In this document: positions 21,029-31,915 of the stretch, one piece after another
Layout of the letters: every line of letters begins with the position of its first letter
Numbering within the stretch: position 1 is the stretch's first letter
Origin: Hyphomicrobiaceae bacterium
GTDB lineage: Bacteria; Pseudomonadota; Alphaproteobacteria; Rhizobiales; Xanthobacteraceae
Assembly: GCA_021324465.1 (NCBI GenBank)
Contig: JAJPJB010000008.1
Location: forward strand, 27,343 to 91,342
Reading direction: 5' to 3'
Length of the DNA: 64,000 nucleotides
Notes under the pieces: generated by a model
Database searches by the model: none
Told to the model about the DNA's origin: nothing
The model's input: the letters and a program-made list of their open reading frames with translations, nothing else
Translations under genes and position numbers: made by a program

Positions 21029-21045
21029 CGCGCTTTAGAAGCGCG
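21029..21045 (+). terminator. Short hairpin between the XRE regulator and metK
   Basis: A perfect 7-bp GC-rich stem (21029-21035, 21039-21045) with a 3-base loop, eight bases after the regulator's stop. It is not followed directly by Ts; a run of five Ts comes some 25 bases later. It may end the regulator transcript or be part of a metK leader. I could not match the leader to a known SAM riboswitch. Confidence 0.35.
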
Positions 21046-21189
21046 CCTGCCGGCGGGCATTGGCCCACTTTTTGCCCCCATCTTGACCGCGCACGGGGAC
21101 ACTGCAACAACCACCGCAGTGAGCGCGGCCATCGTCGCGCCGATTAGCCTTCGATTTTTCAAGGCCAGTCACGAGGGGAGTGTTTCGCT

Positions 21190-22458
21190 GTTGCGCACGC
21201 CAATTATCTGTTCACGAGCGAGTCCGTGTCGGAGGGCCACCCGGACAAGGTTTGCGATCAAATTTCCGACGCCGTGCTCGATGCTTTTATTGAGCAAGAT
21301 GTCAAGCTCGGCATTGCCGACGATAGCCACGTGAATACGCGCCTCGGCTGCGAGACCTTGTGCACGACCAACAAAATCGTGATCGCCGGCGAAGGCCGCG
21401 GCCAGTTCTTCCGCAAATACGGCGACAGGGCGGTCGTCGATCGCGAAGCGATCGCGCAGATCGCCCGCGATGTCGTCAAGGACATCGGGTACGACCAGGA
21501 AGGCTTCTCCTATCATGGCGCTGACGTCGAAGTGCTGCTGCACGGCCAATCACCCGATATTGCGATGGGCGTCGATGCCAAGAAGAGAAGGAACGGCGAA
21601 GAAGAAGGTGCCGGCGACCAGGGCATGATGTTTGGCTTCGCCTGCACCGAGAGCGAGGTCTATGAGAAGAACTCGTTCATGCCGGCACCGATCTATTTCG
21701 CGCACAAGATCCTGAAAGTTCTTTCGGAAAAGCGGCGCTCCGGCCAATTATTCGATCTGCAGCCGGACGCCAAGAGCCAAGTCACCGTGCAATACGTCAA
21801 CGGCAAGCCGGTCGGCTGCACCAAAGTCGTGGTATCGACGCAGCACAACGAGAAGAACCGCAACAACAAGAAATATACGCCCGGCATGGTCAAAGACATG
21901 ATCGCCGACGCCGTGGAGTCGGCGCTGCCGAAGGGCTGGATGCCGAAACGGCCGTCCGACTTCCTGGTGAATCCGACCGGCAATTTCGTTGTCGGCGGTC
22001 CCGACGGGGACTGCGGCCTGACCGGACGCAAGATCATTGTCGACACTTATGGCGGCTATGCACCGCATGGCGGCGGCGCCTTCTCCGGCAAGGATCCGAC
22101 CAAGGTGGACCGCTCGGCCGCTTATGCGGCGCGCTATCTGGCCAAGAATGTGGTCGCCGCCGGCGTCGCCGAGCGTTGCACGATTCAGGTCGCTTACGCG
22201 ATCGGGGTCTCCGATCCGATGTCGGTCCTGGTCGACACACATGGAACCGGCAAAGTCGAGGAAAAGAAGCTCGAAAAACTGTTGCCCGAATTGTTCCGAC
22301 TGACGCCGACCAATATTCGGCGCACGCTAAAGCTGAACCGTCCGATCTATCGACGCACCGCCGCTTACGGCCATTTCGGACGCGCACCGGAAAAGGATGG
22401 CGGCTTTTCCTGGGAAAAGACCGATCTCGCCGCCGAGATCAAAAGCGCGCTACGCTAG
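21190..22458 (+). CDS. metK: S-adenosylmethionine synthetase (start codon irregular)
   Basis: Makes SAM from methionine and ATP, the methyl donor for TrmB next door. Conserved blocks: [17 protein letters not shown] at the N-terminus, the ATP-loop motif [13 protein letters not shown] near residue 131, and [19 protein letters not shown] near 300. The frame is open from 21148, but no ATG, GTG or TTG precedes the conserved N-terminus. The residue that should be Met is encoded by GTT at 21190, nine bases after a good GAGGGGAG (21173-21180). The first ordinary start, GTG 21226, would remove the conserved LFTSES segment. I annotate from 21190; the protein is 422 residues. Confidence 0.9.
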   Translation, partial: VAHANYLFTSESVSEGHPDKVCDQISDAVLDAFIEQDVKLGIADDSHVNTRLGCETLCTTNKIVIAGEGRGQFFRKYGDRAVVDREAIAQIARDVVKDIGYDQEGFSYHGADVEVLLHGQSPDIAMGVDAKKRRNGEEEGAGDQGMMFGFACTESEVYEKNSFMPAPIYFAHKILKVLSEKRRSGQLFDLQPDAKSQVTVQYVNGKPVGCTKVVVSTQHNEKNRNNKKYTPGMVKDMIADAVESALPKGWMPKRPSDFLVNPTGNFVVGGPDGDCGLTGRKIIVDTYGGYAPHGGGAFSGKDPTKVDRSAAYAARYLAKNVVAAGVAERCTIQVAYAIGVSDPMSVLVDTHGTGKVEEKKLEKLLPELFRLTPTNIRRTLKLNRPIYRRTAAYGHFGRAPEKDGGFSWEKTDLAAEIKSALR

Positions 22459-22491
22459 ACCATAGACTAAATCCGACTGCGACCGGCATTG

Positions 22492-22528
22492 GGGCCGGCC
22501 CGAGCGCGAGCTTGTGCCGGCCCTTTTT
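22492..22528 (+). terminator. Rho-independent terminator after metK
   Basis: Arms GGGCCGGC (22492-22499) and GCCGGCCC (22516-22523) form a perfect 8-bp stem, followed at once by TTTTT (22524-22528). It is 34 bases after the metK stop and 70 before trmB, so trmB is either read through or has its own promoter. Confidence 0.8.
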
Positions 22529-22599
22529 GGCCTTGATATTTCCAACAGACGCACCCGGCATCGCCCGCTGGCCATGCCGCCCGATAGACATGCCGACCG

Positions 22600-23307
22600 A
22601 TGAGTCAACGCGTTGACAGTCCGCCGCTCAGCCGATCGCGCACCTTCTTCGGCCGTCGCAAGGGGCACAAATTGCGCCCGCGCCAGGTCCAGCTGATCGA
22701 AACGCTTTTGCCGAAACTGGCGCTTGATCTTGAGGACCCACCGCCGGCGGACTTGCGGACCTTGTTCCCGGTTTCAGTTGACGAGGTCGGGCTCGAAATC
22801 GGGTTCGGCGGGGGCGAATCGATGATCGCGCAAGCGCGGGATTTGCCGCGAAGCGGCTTTATCGGCGTGGAGCCCTTCGTCAACGGCATGGCCAAAGCGC
22901 TTGCTGCCATTGAGAGTGAAGGCCTGCGCAACATCCGCCTGCACTTCGACGACGCCGGCGGGCTCCTCGCCTGGCTTCCCGAAAGGTCGCTCAGACAAAT
23001 CGACCTGATATACCCGGACCCCTGGCCAAAGCGGCGGCACTGGAAGCGCCGGTTTGTTCAAGACGAGACCGTCGTGCAGCTCGCCCGTATTCTGCGGCCG
23101 GGCGGAGAGTTTCGCTTCGTCACCGACATCGCCGATTATGCTGCCTGGACCCTGCAGCACCTGCTCCGCTCGCCGGATTTTGAGTGGACCGCGCAGCGTG
23201 CCGACGATTGGCGCAAGCCATGGCCCGGCTTTACGCATACACGCTATCACGCCAAGGCGGCGCGCGAAGCACGGGTCTCATATTTTCTGGTGTTTCGAAG
23301 ACTTTGA
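22600..23307 (+). CDS. trmB: tRNA (guanine-N7)-methyltransferase TrmB
   Basis: SAM-dependent enzyme forming m7G46 in the variable loop of tRNAs. The 235-residue protein has the N-terminal [18 protein letters not shown], the SAM motif [13 protein letters not shown] near residue 65, and the family hallmark [16 protein letters not shown] near 132. It lies 141 bases after metK, beyond a terminator, and ends 13 bases from a convergent DUF2336 gene. Confidence 0.95.
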   Translation: MSQRVDSPPLSRSRTFFGRRKGHKLRPRQVQLIETLLPKLALDLEDPPPADLRTLFPVSVDEVGLEIGFGGGESMIAQARDLPRSGFIGVEPFVNGMAKALAAIESEGLRNIRLHFDDAGGLLAWLPERSLRQIDLIYPDPWPKRRHWKRRFVQDETVVQLARILRPGGEFRFVTDIADYAAWTLQHLLRSPDFEWTAQRADDWRKPWPGFTHTRYHAKAAREARVSYFLVFRRL

Positions 23308-23320
23308 TCTATGTTGCGCA

Positions 23321-24400
23321 TCAGGCGTTCTGTTTGACCTGCCAGAACCTCACCACGCGCTGCGCGGTCGCGTCCGAGAGCCGTCCGTAATTGACAAAGG
23401 CGGCGTCCAGATTTTGGCTCGCCCCTCGGTTCGCATTCGCGCAGATTGTGATGACCGCCTTGACGGTCGGCCAGCTCATGCCGGCAGCCTTGCAGAGAAT
23501 CAATGCCGGGTCGGTTCGCTCGCTGGACATCAGCCGGTCAGTGATCTTAAGCGGCACTTTTGACAGCGCAGCAAGCCCGGCTATCGTCTCTTCATATTTG
23601 CCGTCATTGGCGAAGGCGGCGAGAGCCGCTTCGTTCATGCGGCCGGACCGATGCAGCCCGAGCACGATGCGCTGCGCCGCGCGATAATCGCGTGGACCGA
23701 CACGCCTACCCACCTCCTCTGCAACCTTGTCAAGCACGCGGCGGATTTCCGCCTGCCGTTCCGGCTGTGCTGCGGCAAGCAGCCTCTGCCGCACGACCGC
23801 GGTGGCCTTGGCCAGCAATTCGCGAAACAGTCTTGGCGGAATGTCCGGGCGCAAGCCAACCTTCTCGGCGAGAATTCCGTCGCTCTCGGCGCGCTTGACC
23901 AGACGGCTGAAACCCATCTCGGACAAGCGCGCGCCGCGATTTTCCGCGACTTTACGCGCGACTTCGCGATCGCCGCGTCGGACCAGCACATCGGTGATGG
24001 CTTCGCTCAGCGCCTGTCGCGCCGAAATCGCTTGCAGATGGGCTTGGCTCTTGGTTCTGGCGAGGTCGACGAGATCGCTCTCGGCCAACCGATGCGCCAA
24101 TCTGAGAACCGGACCGGCAACAGCAATCTCGTCGTCGCAGGCCAATATGCGCAGCACGTTCGGCGGCGCATTTTCGATGGGCGCGAGGCTCCTGGACAGC
24201 TCGGCGCGCGCTTTGGTCTCGATTTCCGCGATCAGCAGGCCAAAAACAGCGTCGAATAAATTCACATGATCGGCATTGTAGCGGCTCGCGTCACGGGTGA
24301 AGAGAGCGGTGACCCGCCGCAGCATCAACGCGCGTTTTTGTCGCGTGCCATGCGCAACGACATCTTCGAGTTCGGGAATGAGCGAGACGGCGGCGTCCAT
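23321..24400 (-). CDS. DUF2336 domain protein
   Basis: A 359-residue, mostly alpha-helical protein matching, as far as I can judge, the DUF2336 family of alphaproteobacteria. Recurrent helical repeats are visible (LFTRDASRYNADHVNLFDAVF, ARQALSEAITDVLVRRGDREV, ENRGARLSEMGFSRLVKRAESD), reminiscent of HEAT-like repeats. There is no enzyme motif, signal or membrane segment. ATG 24400 has GGA upstream; an in-frame TTG is at 24406. It is convergent with trmB and divergent from rimP. Function unknown. Confidence 0.85.
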   Translation of the reverse strand: MDAAVSLIPELEDVVAHGTRQKRALMLRRVTALFTRDASRYNADHVNLFDAVFGLLIAEIETKARAELSRSLAPIENAPPNVLRILACDDEIAVAGPVLRLAHRLAESDLVDLARTKSQAHLQAISARQALSEAITDVLVRRGDREVARKVAENRGARLSEMGFSRLVKRAESDGILAEKVGLRPDIPPRLFRELLAKATAVVRQRLLAAAQPERQAEIRRVLDKVAEEVGRRVGPRDYRAAQRIVLGLHRSGRMNEAALAAFANDGKYEETIAGLAALSKVPLKITDRLMSSERTDPALILCKAAGMSWPTVKAVITICANANRGASQNLDAAFVNYGRLSDATAQRVVRFWQVKQNA

Positions 24401-24564
24401 CGGCAATGGTCCGGTTTTGCCACCCGCGCGCGACCAGGCGGCAACGGTATTTCGATGCGAGCCCCGTAAATTTGCGGCTTAATTGGCCCCTGCCGGCTTA
24501 CATTAATTTGCTAATGCTGAAGGAAATGTTGCGACAAGGCGCCGGAAATTGGCCGCCGTCACCC

Positions 24565-24592
24565 TTGCAAAGGCCTGACAAGCCGCTATATT
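24565..24592 (+). promoter_or_regulatory. Promoter of the rimP-nusA-infB operon
   Basis: TTGCAA (24565-24570) and TATATT (24587-24592) with 16-base spacing, just upstream of a leader that ends in a terminator hairpin. It is the best sigma-70-type match in the 350-base gap before rimP. Confidence 0.6.
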
Positions 24593-24598
24593 TGCTTT

Positions 24599-24678
24599 GT
24601 CCGTCAAGGATACCTCATAACGGTCGGGTTTAACCGAACGGTTTTGAGAGTGGGTTCCCCCGGGGCCCGCTCTTTTTT
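24599..24678 (+). ncRNA. Putative rimP leader RNA (attenuator)
   Basis: The stretch between the promoter and rimP would give a leader of roughly 80 bases. It contains an imperfect GC-rich hairpin around 24620-24642, then a clear terminator hairpin. A terminator-bearing RNA ahead of rimP-nusA-infB in Bradyrhizobium, Rhodopseudomonas and Nitrobacter has been described as the rimP leader (Rfam family), and position and layout agree. It ends about 70 bases before the rimP start, so transcription into the operon needs read-through. The 5' end is inferred from the promoter. Confidence 0.6.
24647..24678 (+). terminator. Terminator hairpin in the rimP leader
   Basis: AGAGTGGG (24647-24654) pairs with CCCGCTCT (24666-24673) through one G-T wobble, with a run of six Ts at 24673-24678. 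The 11-base loop is itself C/G-rich. This is the strongest intrinsic terminator in the window that lies before, not after, an operon. Confidence 0.8.
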
Positions 24679-24750
24679 GTTACCTGAGGTCCGGCGGCGC
24701 CCTGCACTGCACGCGACAACCGAACCTCGAAGAGACGATGCGCGACGTGT

Positions 24751-25350
24751 ATGCACGATAGGAAAGGCACCGAGCTTGCGAATTTTGCCGACGAACCGCG
24801 GCTCATCAGCGAGCCCGGCCGTGCGGCGCGCGTCGCCAGCATCGTCGAGCCGGTTTTGGCTTCACTCGGTTATCGGCTGGTCCGGGTGCGGATAACCGGA
24901 TTTGCCGGCTGCACGGTCCAAATCATGGCAGAAGGGCCGGACGGCAGCATGACCATTGAGGATTGCGAAACCGTGTCGCGGGCATTGTCGCCGGTGCTGG
25001 ATGTGGCCGACCCGATCGAAGGTTCGTACCGACTGGAGATTTCCTCGCCGGGGATCGATCGGCCGCTGGTGCGGCGCTCCGATTTCGATCGCTATGCCGG
25101 CCACGTCGCGCATGTCGAGATGCAAGTTCCGGTCGATGGCCGGCGCCGGTTTCGCGGCGAACTCAGCGGCATTGAGGGCGATCGTGTCCGCTTGCGCTGC
25201 GGCGAAGCCGGAAAAGAGCCCGTCGACGTGCTGCTGCCGGTCGACGACATGACGGAAGCGCGCCTGGTGCTTACCGATTCGCTCATCGTCGAATCGCTGC
25301 GGCGGGGCAAACAGACTAAACGCAAGGAGACGACTCATGGCGACGGTTAG
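24751..25350 (+). CDS. rimP: Ribosome maturation factor RimP
   Basis: RimP assists 30S subunit assembly. The 199-residue protein shows [40 protein letters not shown] near residue 67, and the hallmark [23 protein letters not shown] near 92-114. Its last 14 bases overlap the start of nusA. First gene of the superoperon to pnp, behind an attenuator-like leader. Confidence 0.95.
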   Translation: MHDRKGTELANFADEPRLISEPGRAARVASIVEPVLASLGYRLVRVRITGFAGCTVQIMAEGPDGSMTIEDCETVSRALSPVLDVADPIEGSYRLEISSPGIDRPLVRRSDFDRYAGHVAHVEMQVPVDGRRRFRGELSGIEGDRVRLRCGEAGKEPVDVLLPVDDMTEARLVLTDSLIVESLRRGKQTKRKETTHGDG

Positions 25351-26941
25351 CGCCAATAAACTGGAACTGCTGCAGATCGCCGAGGCAGTCGCCCGCGAAA
25401 AGGCGATCGATCGCAAGATCGTGCTCGGCGCCATGGAGGATGCGATCGCCAAGGCGGCGCGCTCCCGCTACGGCAGTGAAACCGAGGTACGGGCGGAGAT
25501 CGATCCAAAGAGCGGCGAGCTGCATCTGTCGCGTCACATGCTGGTGGTCGACACCGTCGAAAACCCCGCGACCCAGATCAGCCTGGAAGATGCGCGCCGG
25601 CGCCATCCGGCGGCGCAGATCGGCGATACTATCGCCGATCCGCTGCCGCCCCTGGAATATGGGCGCATCGCCGCGCAATCGGCCAAGCAGGTCATCGTGC
25701 AGAAGGTGCGCGAGGCCGAGCGCGATCGGCAATATGACGAGTACAAGGATCGCATCGGCGACATCGTCAACGGCATCGTCAAGCGCGTCGAATACGGCAA
25801 CGTGGTGGTCGATCTCGGTCGCGGCGAAGCGATCGTACGGCGGGACGAAATGCTGCCGCGCGAAGTATTCCGCAACGGCGACCGCATTCGCGCCTATATC
25901 TACGATGTCCGGCGCGAGCAGCGGGGACCGCAGATTTTTCTTTCGCGCACCCATCCGCAATTCATGGCGAAACTGTTCGCGCAGGAGGTGCCGGAAATCT
26001 ATGACGGTATTGTCGAGGTCAAGGCGGTGGCCCGTGATCCGGGTTCGCGCGCCAAGATCGCGGTTGTGTCGCGCGATTCCTCGGTCGATCCGGTCGGCGC
26101 CTGCGTCGGCATGCGGGGCTCACGCGTGCAGGCGGTAGTGAACGAACTGCAGGGCGAGAAGATCGACATCATTCCGTGGTCGCACGACATCGCGACGTTT
26201 GTGGTCAACGCGCTCGCACCGGCGGAAGTCGCCAAGGTCGTCCTCGACGAGGAACGCGAGCGCATCGAGGTGGTCGTCCCCGACCAGCAGCTGTCGCTCG
26301 CGATCGGCCGACGCGGGCAGAACGTCCGGCTTGCCTCGCAGCTCACCGGCTGGGACATCGACATTCTCACCGAGCAGGAAGAATCCGAACGGCGCCAGGC
26401 CGAATTCGAGAACCGCACCCGAATGTTCATCGACACGCTCAATGTCGACGAAGTGATCGGGCAGCTGCTTGCTTCGGAAGGCTTCAATTCGGTCGAGGAG
26501 CTCGCGATGGTCGATGCCAAGGAGATCGCCGGCATCGAAGGCTTCGACCAGGAGACGGCGAACGAGTTGCAAACGCGCGCGCGCGAATATCTCGCGAAAG
26601 TCGAAGGCGAGCTCGATGCCAAGCGCAAGCAGCTTGGCGTCGAAGATGCGCTCAAGGAGGTCGAAGGCGTCACCACAGCGATGCTGGTCCGCTTCGGCGA
26701 GAACGACATCAAGACAGTTGAGGACCTCGCCGGTTGCGCAACCGACGATCTCGCCGGCTGGACCGAACGCAAAGAGGGCGAAGCCGTTCGCCAGGCCGGT
26801 ATCCTCGATGGTTTTGAGCTGTCGCGCGAGGAAGCCGAAACGCTGATCATGCGGGCGCGCGTCAAGGCCGGCTGGATCAACGAGGCGGACCTTGCGCGAG
26901 AGCAGGCCGTCGAACCTGCGACGGCCGAGGTGCAGCCCTGA
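25337..26941 (+). CDS. nusA: Transcription termination/antitermination factor NusA
   Basis: Binds RNA polymerase and modulates pausing, termination and antitermination. The 534-residue protein has an N-terminal RNAP-binding domain, an S1 domain ([21 protein letters not shown] near residue 138), two KH domains ([17 protein letters not shown] near 256; [20 protein letters not shown] near 322) and C-terminal helix-hairpin acidic repeats (from about 370). AGGAG precedes the ATG inside the rimP end. It may itself act on the upstream leader terminator; that is inference. Confidence 0.97.
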   Translation: MATVSANKLELLQIAEAVAREKAIDRKIVLGAMEDAIAKAARSRYGSETEVRAEIDPKSGELHLSRHMLVVDTVENPATQISLEDARRRHPAAQIGDTIADPLPPLEYGRIAAQSAKQVIVQKVREAERDRQYDEYKDRIGDIVNGIVKRVEYGNVVVDLGRGEAIVRRDEMLPREVFRNGDRIRAYIYDVRREQRGPQIFLSRTHPQFMAKLFAQEVPEIYDGIVEVKAVARDPGSRAKIAVVSRDSSVDPVGACVGMRGSRVQAVVNELQGEKIDIIPWSHDIATFVVNALAPAEVAKVVLDEERERIEVVVPDQQLSLAIGRRGQNVRLASQLTGWDIDILTEQEESERRQAEFENRTRMFIDTLNVDEVIGQLLASEGFNSVEELAMVDAKEIAGIEGFDQETANELQTRAREYLAKVEGELDAKRKQLGVEDALKEVEGVTTAMLVRFGENDIKTVEDLAGCATDDLAGWTERKEGEAVRQAGILDGFELSREEAETLIMRARVKAGWINEADLAREQAVEPATAEVQP

Positions 26942-26955
26942 TTGGACGGAACGGA

Positions 26956-27660
26956 TTGGACGAAAACAGACGCATGATAGTCGCCGATCACATCGAGCTC
27001 GACAGCGGACCGCGTGCGCGCGGGACCGAGCGCCTGTGCATCGCGACCCGCACGGTGCGCCCCGTTTCCGAACTGATCCGATTTGTCATTGGTCCGGGCG
27101 GCGAAGCAGTCCCCGATCTGAAGTGCAAGCTACCGGGCCGCGGGGTGTGGGTGACGGCACGTCAGGACGTGCTGGCCGACGCAATCAAGCGCAAGGTCTT
27201 CACGCGCGGATTCAAGCGTGACGTCAGGCTGTCGCCCGATCTCCTCGAGCGGACTGGGCGACTGCTCGAACGAGCAGTTGTCGATGCACTCGCAATTGCG
27301 GCGAAGGCCGGCTGCACCGCATCAGGCTTTGCCAGGGTCGAAACGGCCCTCCTCGACGACGAGATTGTGGCAGTTCTGCATGCCGCCGACGCTGCACCAG
27401 ACGGGGTCAAAAAGCTCGATGCTGCACTGCGTCGAAACCCCAAAGGCGGTTCGATCATCGTTGTCCGAACCTTAACTGGAGCCCAATTGGATTTGGCACT
27501 AGGCCGCCCAAATGTGGTACATGCAGCCTTGCTCGCCGGACCCGTGAGCGACACGTTCGTGATGCGACTGCGGCGGTTGGAACGGTTTCGCACCGGCGAT
27601 CCAAGGCCAAATCGAAGCACCCGCACCGGCGTCGATGCCGGGAGGGCGGTGCCGCACTGA
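26956..27660 (+). CDS. ylxR: YlxR-type RNA-binding protein with L7Ae-like C-terminal domain
   Basis: A 234-residue protein: an N-terminal YlxR/DUF448 domain ([20 protein letters not shown]... [18 protein letters not shown], about residues 24-75) and a C-terminal region resembling the L7Ae/YlxQ fold ([22 protein letters not shown] near 115). The fusion of these two domains between nusA and infB is normal in alphaproteobacteria. The likely start is TTG 26956 or ATG 26974; neither has a strong ribosome-binding site. Confidence 0.88.
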   Translation: MDENRRMIVADHIELDSGPRARGTERLCIATRTVRPVSELIRFVIGPGGEAVPDLKCKLPGRGVWVTARQDVLADAIKRKVFTRGFKRDVRLSPDLLERTGRLLERAVVDALAIAAKAGCTASGFARVETALLDDEIVAVLHAADAAPDGVKKLDAALRRNPKGGSIIVVRTLTGAQLDLALGRPNVVHAALLAGPVSDTFVMRLRRLERFRTGDPRPNRSTRTGVDAGRAVPH

Positions 27661-27691
27661 CCGAGAAGAACGCGTACGGAATTGGATAAGA

Positions 27692-30289
27692 ATGGCTGAG
27701 ACGACCAAAAACAGCGGCGAGAAACTGAGCGTGGCGCCGAGCAAGACGTTGACGCTCAAACGCACCGGCGTCGAGCAGGGCGTGGTGCGCCAGAGCTTCA
27801 GTCACGGCCGCAGCAAGGCTGTCGTCGTCGAGAAGGTCAAGCGCCGTGGCGGACCGAGCGAAGCAAAGGCGGAGCCCGCGGCTGCAACACCCGATCGCGG
27901 TGCCGCCACAGCGAAGCGCGCCCCCGGCGCTCCGGCGACCGCGCGCAGCGCGGCGGCATCGGCAGCCCCGGCTGCCGCTCCCGCGTCGCCACCAAAGTCC
28001 TCCGGCGTCGTGCTGCGCACTCTTACCGAGGACGAGCGCAACGCGCGCGCACAAGCGCTCGCCGGCGCGCAACTGCGCGAGCATGAAGAGCGCGAACGGG
28101 CCGAGGAAGAGGCGCGCATTCGCCGCCATCGCGAGGAATCCGAACGCGCCGAGCGCGCCGCTGCGGAAGCGCGCAAGCGCGAGGAAGAAGAGCGCCGCAA
28201 GCACGAGGAAGAAACCAAGCGCAAAGCCGACGAGGTCGCGAAGAAGCGATTTGGCGCCGAGACGGGCGTGCCGTCGACGAAACCCGGCGGACGGCTGGCG
28301 CTTGAGGCCGACGAAGATGAAGCGCCGCGCGGCCCGCGCCGCGGCGGCGCCGCCGCTCGCCCTGCCGCGACGCCGAAAGCGCCCCGCAGTGGCGGCGAAA
28401 AACGCCGAGGCCGCCTCACGGTCGTGACCGCGCTTTCGGCCGACGAGGAGCGCGAGCGCTCGGTGGCATCGTTCCGCCGCCGCGTGCAGCGCATGACCGG
28501 CCACCGCGACGAGCCAAAGGAGAAGATCGCCCGCGAGGTGACGATCCCCGAAACCATCACCATTCAGGAACTCGCCAACCGCATGGCCGAGCGCGCGGTC
28601 GATGTGATCCGCATTCTCATGCAGCAGGGCCATATGGCGAAGATCACCGACACGATCGATGCCGACACCGCGCAGTTGATCGCCGAAGAGCTCGGTCACA
28701 CCGTGCGCCGCGTCGCCGAAGCGGACGTCGAGGAAGGTATGTTCGACGCCCCGGATGATCCGGCAAGCCTGCAGCCGCGCGCGCCTGTCGTCACCATCAT
28801 GGGCCATGTCGACCACGGCAAAACCTCGCTGCTCGACGCAATTCGCTCGACTGAGGTCGCAGCCGGCGAGGCCGGCGGCATCACCCAGCATATCGGCGCC
28901 TATCAGGTGACCTCGCCGTCCGGCGGACGCATCACCTTCATCGACACGCCCGGCCACGCGGCGTTCACTGCCATGCGCGCCCGCGGCGCCAAGATCACCG
29001 ATATCGTCGTACTGGTGGTCGCGGCCGACGATGGCGTCATGCCGCAGACGGTCGAGGCGATTTCACACGCCAAGGCGGCGAAGGTGCCGATCATTGTTGC
29101 CATCAACAAGATCGACAAGCCCGACGCCAAGCCGGAACGCGTGCGTACCGAATTGCTGCAGCACGAGATTCAGGTCGAATCGCTCGGCGGTGACGTGCTT
29201 GAAGTCGAGGTTTCGGCCAAACAGAAGACCAATCTCGACAAGCTGCTCGACGTCATCGCGCTGCAGGCGGAAGTGCTTGAGCTGAAGGCCAATCCGAGCC
29301 GGCCGGCGGAAGGCACCGTCATCGAAGCGCGGCTGGATCGCGGCCGCGGCCCGGTTGCGACCGTGCTGGTCCAGCGCGGCACACTCAAGCCGGGCGATAT
29401 CGTCGTCGCCGGCACCGAATGGGGCCGCGTGCGCGCCTTGATGTCGGATACCGGCCACGCGGTGGTTGCGGCCGGCCCCTCCATGCCGGTCGAAGTCCTG
29501 GGGTTCAATGGCACGCCGGAAGCCGGCGATCGTCTTGCCGTTGTCGATGCGGAAGCGCGAGCGAGAGAGATTACCGACTATCGCGACCGCCAGAAGCGCG
29601 AGAAAATGGCGGCGCGGCAGACCGGCATGCGCGGTTCGCTCGAACAGATGATGAGCCAGCTCAAGACCTCGGGCCGCAAGGAATTTCCGCTGCTGGTCAA
29701 AGGCGACGTGCAAGGCTCGATCGAAGCGATCGTCGGTGCGTTGGACAAGCTCGCCACGCCGGAAGTCGCCGCGCGGGTAATCTACTCGGCCGTCGGCGGC
29801 ATCACCGAATCCGATGTCACGCTGGCGGAAGCCTCGGGCGCGGCGGTAATCGGATTCAATGTGCGCGCGCACAAGGAAGCGCGCGAGGCTTCCGAACGGG
29901 CAGGCGTCGAGATCCGTTATTACGACATTATCTACAACCTGGTCGACGACGTGAAGAAAGCGATGTCGGGTCTGCTCGCGCCGACGTTGCGCGAGACCAT
30001 GCTCGGCAATGCCGTCATTCTCGAAATCTTCAAGGTCTCCAAGGTCGGCAATGTCGCGGGCTGCCGGGTCACCGACGGCACAGTGGAGCGCGGCGCCAAT
30101 GTGCGGCTCATTCGCGATAATGTCGTCGTCCATCAAGGCAAGCTGTCGCAGCTCAAGCGCTTCAAGGATGATGCACGCGAGGTCGTTGCCGGCCAGGAAT
30201 GCGGCATGGCGTTCGAGAACTATCAGGACATGCGGGTGGGCGACGTCATCGAGTGCTATCGCGTGGAGACCGTGCAGCGAACGCTGTGA
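27692..30289 (+). CDS. infB: Translation initiation factor IF-2
   Basis: GTPase that brings fMet-tRNA to the 30S subunit. The 865-residue protein has a long low-complexity N-terminus, including an Ala/Pro-rich stretch and a charged Glu/Arg helix (about residues 60-190), then the IF2_N motif ([21 protein letters not shown]), and the G domain with [12 protein letters not shown] near 370, DTPGHAAF and NKIDK. Domains II-IV follow. ATG 27692 ([17 protein letters not shown]) is the family start; the frame is open further upstream but overlaps ylxR. It lies 31 bases after ylxR. Confidence 0.97.
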   Translation: MAETTKNSGEKLSVAPSKTLTLKRTGVEQGVVRQSFSHGRSKAVVVEKVKRRGGPSEAKAEPAAATPDRGAATAKRAPGAPATARSAAASAAPAAAPASPPKSSGVVLRTLTEDERNARAQALAGAQLREHEERERAEEEARIRRHREESERAERAAAEARKREEEERRKHEEETKRKADEVAKKRFGAETGVPSTKPGGRLALEADEDEAPRGPRRGGAAARPAATPKAPRSGGEKRRGRLTVVTALSADEERERSVASFRRRVQRMTGHRDEPKEKIAREVTIPETITIQELANRMAERAVDVIRILMQQGHMAKITDTIDADTAQLIAEELGHTVRRVAEADVEEGMFDAPDDPASLQPRAPVVTIMGHVDHGKTSLLDAIRSTEVAAGEAGGITQHIGAYQVTSPSGGRITFIDTPGHAAFTAMRARGAKITDIVVLVVAADDGVMPQTVEAISHAKAAKVPIIVAINKIDKPDAKPERVRTELLQHEIQVESLGGDVLEVEVSAKQKTNLDKLLDVIALQAEVLELKANPSRPAEGTVIEARLDRGRGPVATVLVQRGTLKPGDIVVAGTEWGRVRALMSDTGHAVVAAGPSMPVEVLGFNGTPEAGDRLAVVDAEARAREITDYRDRQKREKMAARQTGMRGSLEQMMSQLKTSGRKEFPLLVKGDVQGSIEAIVGALDKLATPEVAARVIYSAVGGITESDVTLAEASGAAVIGFNVRAHKEAREASERAGVEIRYYDIIYNLVDDVKKAMSGLLAPTLRETMLGNAVILEIFKVSKVGNVAGCRVTDGTVERGANVRLIRDNVVVHQGKLSQLKRFKDDAREVVAGQECGMAFENYQDMRVGDVIECYRVETVQRTL

Positions 30290-30404
30290 GTTCAAATCTC
30301 ACGTTAGCGGCTTTCGCTACATGTGCTGCCCCGTACAGCGGGGCATCGGGAAATAGCCGCCGCTTTGAGAGTACTGGATCGTCCGCCAGCGCGGACGACG
30401 ACGA

Positions 30405-30863
30405 ATGAAAATGAACGACTGCGACATGGCACGTCACCATAATCGTGATCGAGAACGGTCGGCGCGAGGCTCGCAGCGGCAACTGCGGGTTGGCGAATTG
30501 ATTCGCCACGAGCTCGCCGAAATGCTGTCGCGCGGCGCCATCCATGATGCGGTCATCGAAGCGCATATGATTACGGTGCCGGAGGTACGCATGTCGCCGG
30601 ATCTGCGGCTGGCCACGATTTATGTGATGCCGCTGGGCGGGCGTGACGAGAACGAGGTCGTCGATGCGCTCGAGCGCAACAAGCGTTACGTACGTGGCGA
30701 GATCGCGCGGCGCGTTAACCTGAAATTTGCACCTGAAATTCGTTTCCGCCTCGATGAGCGATTCGACGAAGCGGAACGGATCGAGAAGCTTTTGCGAACG
30801 CCGGTGGTCCAACGCGACTTGCATCCGCAAAAGGTTACCGGCAGCGACGAAGGCGAATCATGA
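30405..30863 (+). CDS. rbfA: Ribosome-binding factor A
   Basis: Cold-shock KH-fold protein for 16S rRNA 5'-end maturation in the 30S subunit. The 152-residue protein shows [21 protein letters not shown] near residue 28, the [22 protein letters not shown] core, and [28 protein letters not shown] 30405 or ATG 30426 may be used. It overlaps truB by four bases. The 115-base gap after infB has no clear signal. Confidence 0.95.
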   Translation: MKMNDCDMARHHNRDRERSARGSQRQLRVGELIRHELAEMLSRGAIHDAVIEAHMITVPEVRMSPDLRLATIYVMPLGGRDENEVVDALERNKRYVRGEIARRVNLKFAPEIRFRLDERFDEAERIEKLLRTPVVQRDLHPQKVTGSDEGES

Positions 30864-31915
30864 GTGCGCAGAACTTTGCCGAGCTTGCCGATTCGCGTCC
30901 GGTCAGTGAGCCGTCGCAACAAGCCGGCAAGCAAAGAAAATCCACCAAGCGCGACGTGCACGGCTGGGTCGTGCTCGACAAGCCGATCGGCATGACGTCG
31001 ACGCACGCAGTGGCGGTCATCAAGCGCCTGTATGCAGCGAAACGCGCCGGACATGCCGGGACGCTGGACCCGCTCGCGTCGGGTTGCCTGCCGATTGCGC
31101 TGGGTGAAGCCACCAAAACGGTCCCCTTCGCCGTCGACGGCCGCAAGACTTATCTTTTTACCGTCCGCTGGGGCGAGGAACGGGATACCGACGATGCCGA
31201 AGGCCGGATCGTGGCGAGAAGCGACATCCGCCCGCCCGCCCAAGCCATTCGGGCATTGTTACCTGCCTTTACTGGGACCATCCAGCAGGTGCCGCCTCGC
31301 TTCTCGGCCGTCAAAGTAGACGGTGAGCGTGCCTATGATCTGGCGCGCGAGGGCGAAGCCGTCGAATTGGCGGCCCGGCCGGTCGAAATCCATAGACTGG
31401 AACTGGTCGATATGCCCGATCCCGACCACGCGATTCTGTCGGCCGAATGCGGCAAAGGGGCCTATGTCCGCTCGCTGGCGCGTGACCTCGGCCGGGCCCT
31501 GGGGGCTCTGAGCCATGTTGTGGCCTTGCGCCGGGACCGGGTCGGCCCGTTTCACGGAGCCGACATGTTACCCCTGGAACAGGTCGAGGCTTTGTGCCAT
31601 AGAGCCGCCGCGGGCGAGGGAAACCTTGCCGATACGCTCCTGCCGATCGAGACCGCGCTGGACGACATCCCGGCGCTGGCCGTGAGCTCGGCAGACGCGG
31701 CACGGCTCGCAAGGGGCCAAGCCGTATTGTTGCGCGGAAGGGATGCCTCCATCATCCGCGGTATGGTCCAGGTCGCTTCCGGCGGCCAGCTCGTGGCCAT
31801 TGCCGAGGTCGAGCGAGGCGAAATCCTACCCAAGCGCGTGTTCAATTTGTCCGGCACCGCAGGTCGTGCCGGCAGAAGAAAGGTTCAGAACGATGTCGAT
31901 ATCGACCGCGCGTAA
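30860..31915 (+). CDS. truB: tRNA pseudouridine(55) synthase
   Basis: Converts U55 in the T-loop of tRNAs to pseudouridine. The 351-residue protein has the N-terminal [17 protein letters not shown], the catalytic-Asp motif [22 protein letters not shown] near residues 63-83, and [19 protein letters not shown]. It overlaps rbfA by four bases, and its last 23 bases overlap the start of rpsO in another frame. Confidence 0.96.
   Translation: MSAQNFAELADSRPVSEPSQQAGKQRKSTKRDVHGWVVLDKPIGMTSTHAVAVIKRLYAAKRAGHAGTLDPLASGCLPIALGEATKTVPFAVDGRKTYLFTVRWGEERDTDDAEGRIVARSDIRPPAQAIRALLPAFTGTIQQVPPRFSAVKVDGERAYDLAREGEAVELAARPVEIHRLELVDMPDPDHAILSAECGKGAYVRSLARDLGRALGALSHVVALRRDRVGPFHGADMLPLEQVEALCHRAAAGEGNLADTLLPIETALDDIPALAVSSADAARLARGQAVLLRGRDASIIRGMVQVASGGQLVAIAEVERGEILPKRVFNLSGTAGRAGRRKVQNDVDIDRA

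Noticed and set aside
21046..21189. SAM riboswitch in the metK leader
   Set aside because: The leader has hairpin potential, but I could not match it to the conserved cores of the SAM riboswitch classes I know. A covariance-model search would decide.
26941..26962. Direct repeat of ATTGGACG around the ylxR start
   Set aside because: Two 8-base copies 14 bases apart are too short to mean more than chance in this sequence.
30286..30302. A tRNA T-arm look-alike (5-bp stem with TTCAAAT loop) at the end of infB
   Set aside because: No acceptor, anticodon or D-arm can be built around it, and the upstream half would lie in infB coding sequence. Probably chance, although a tRNA-gene remnant cannot be excluded.
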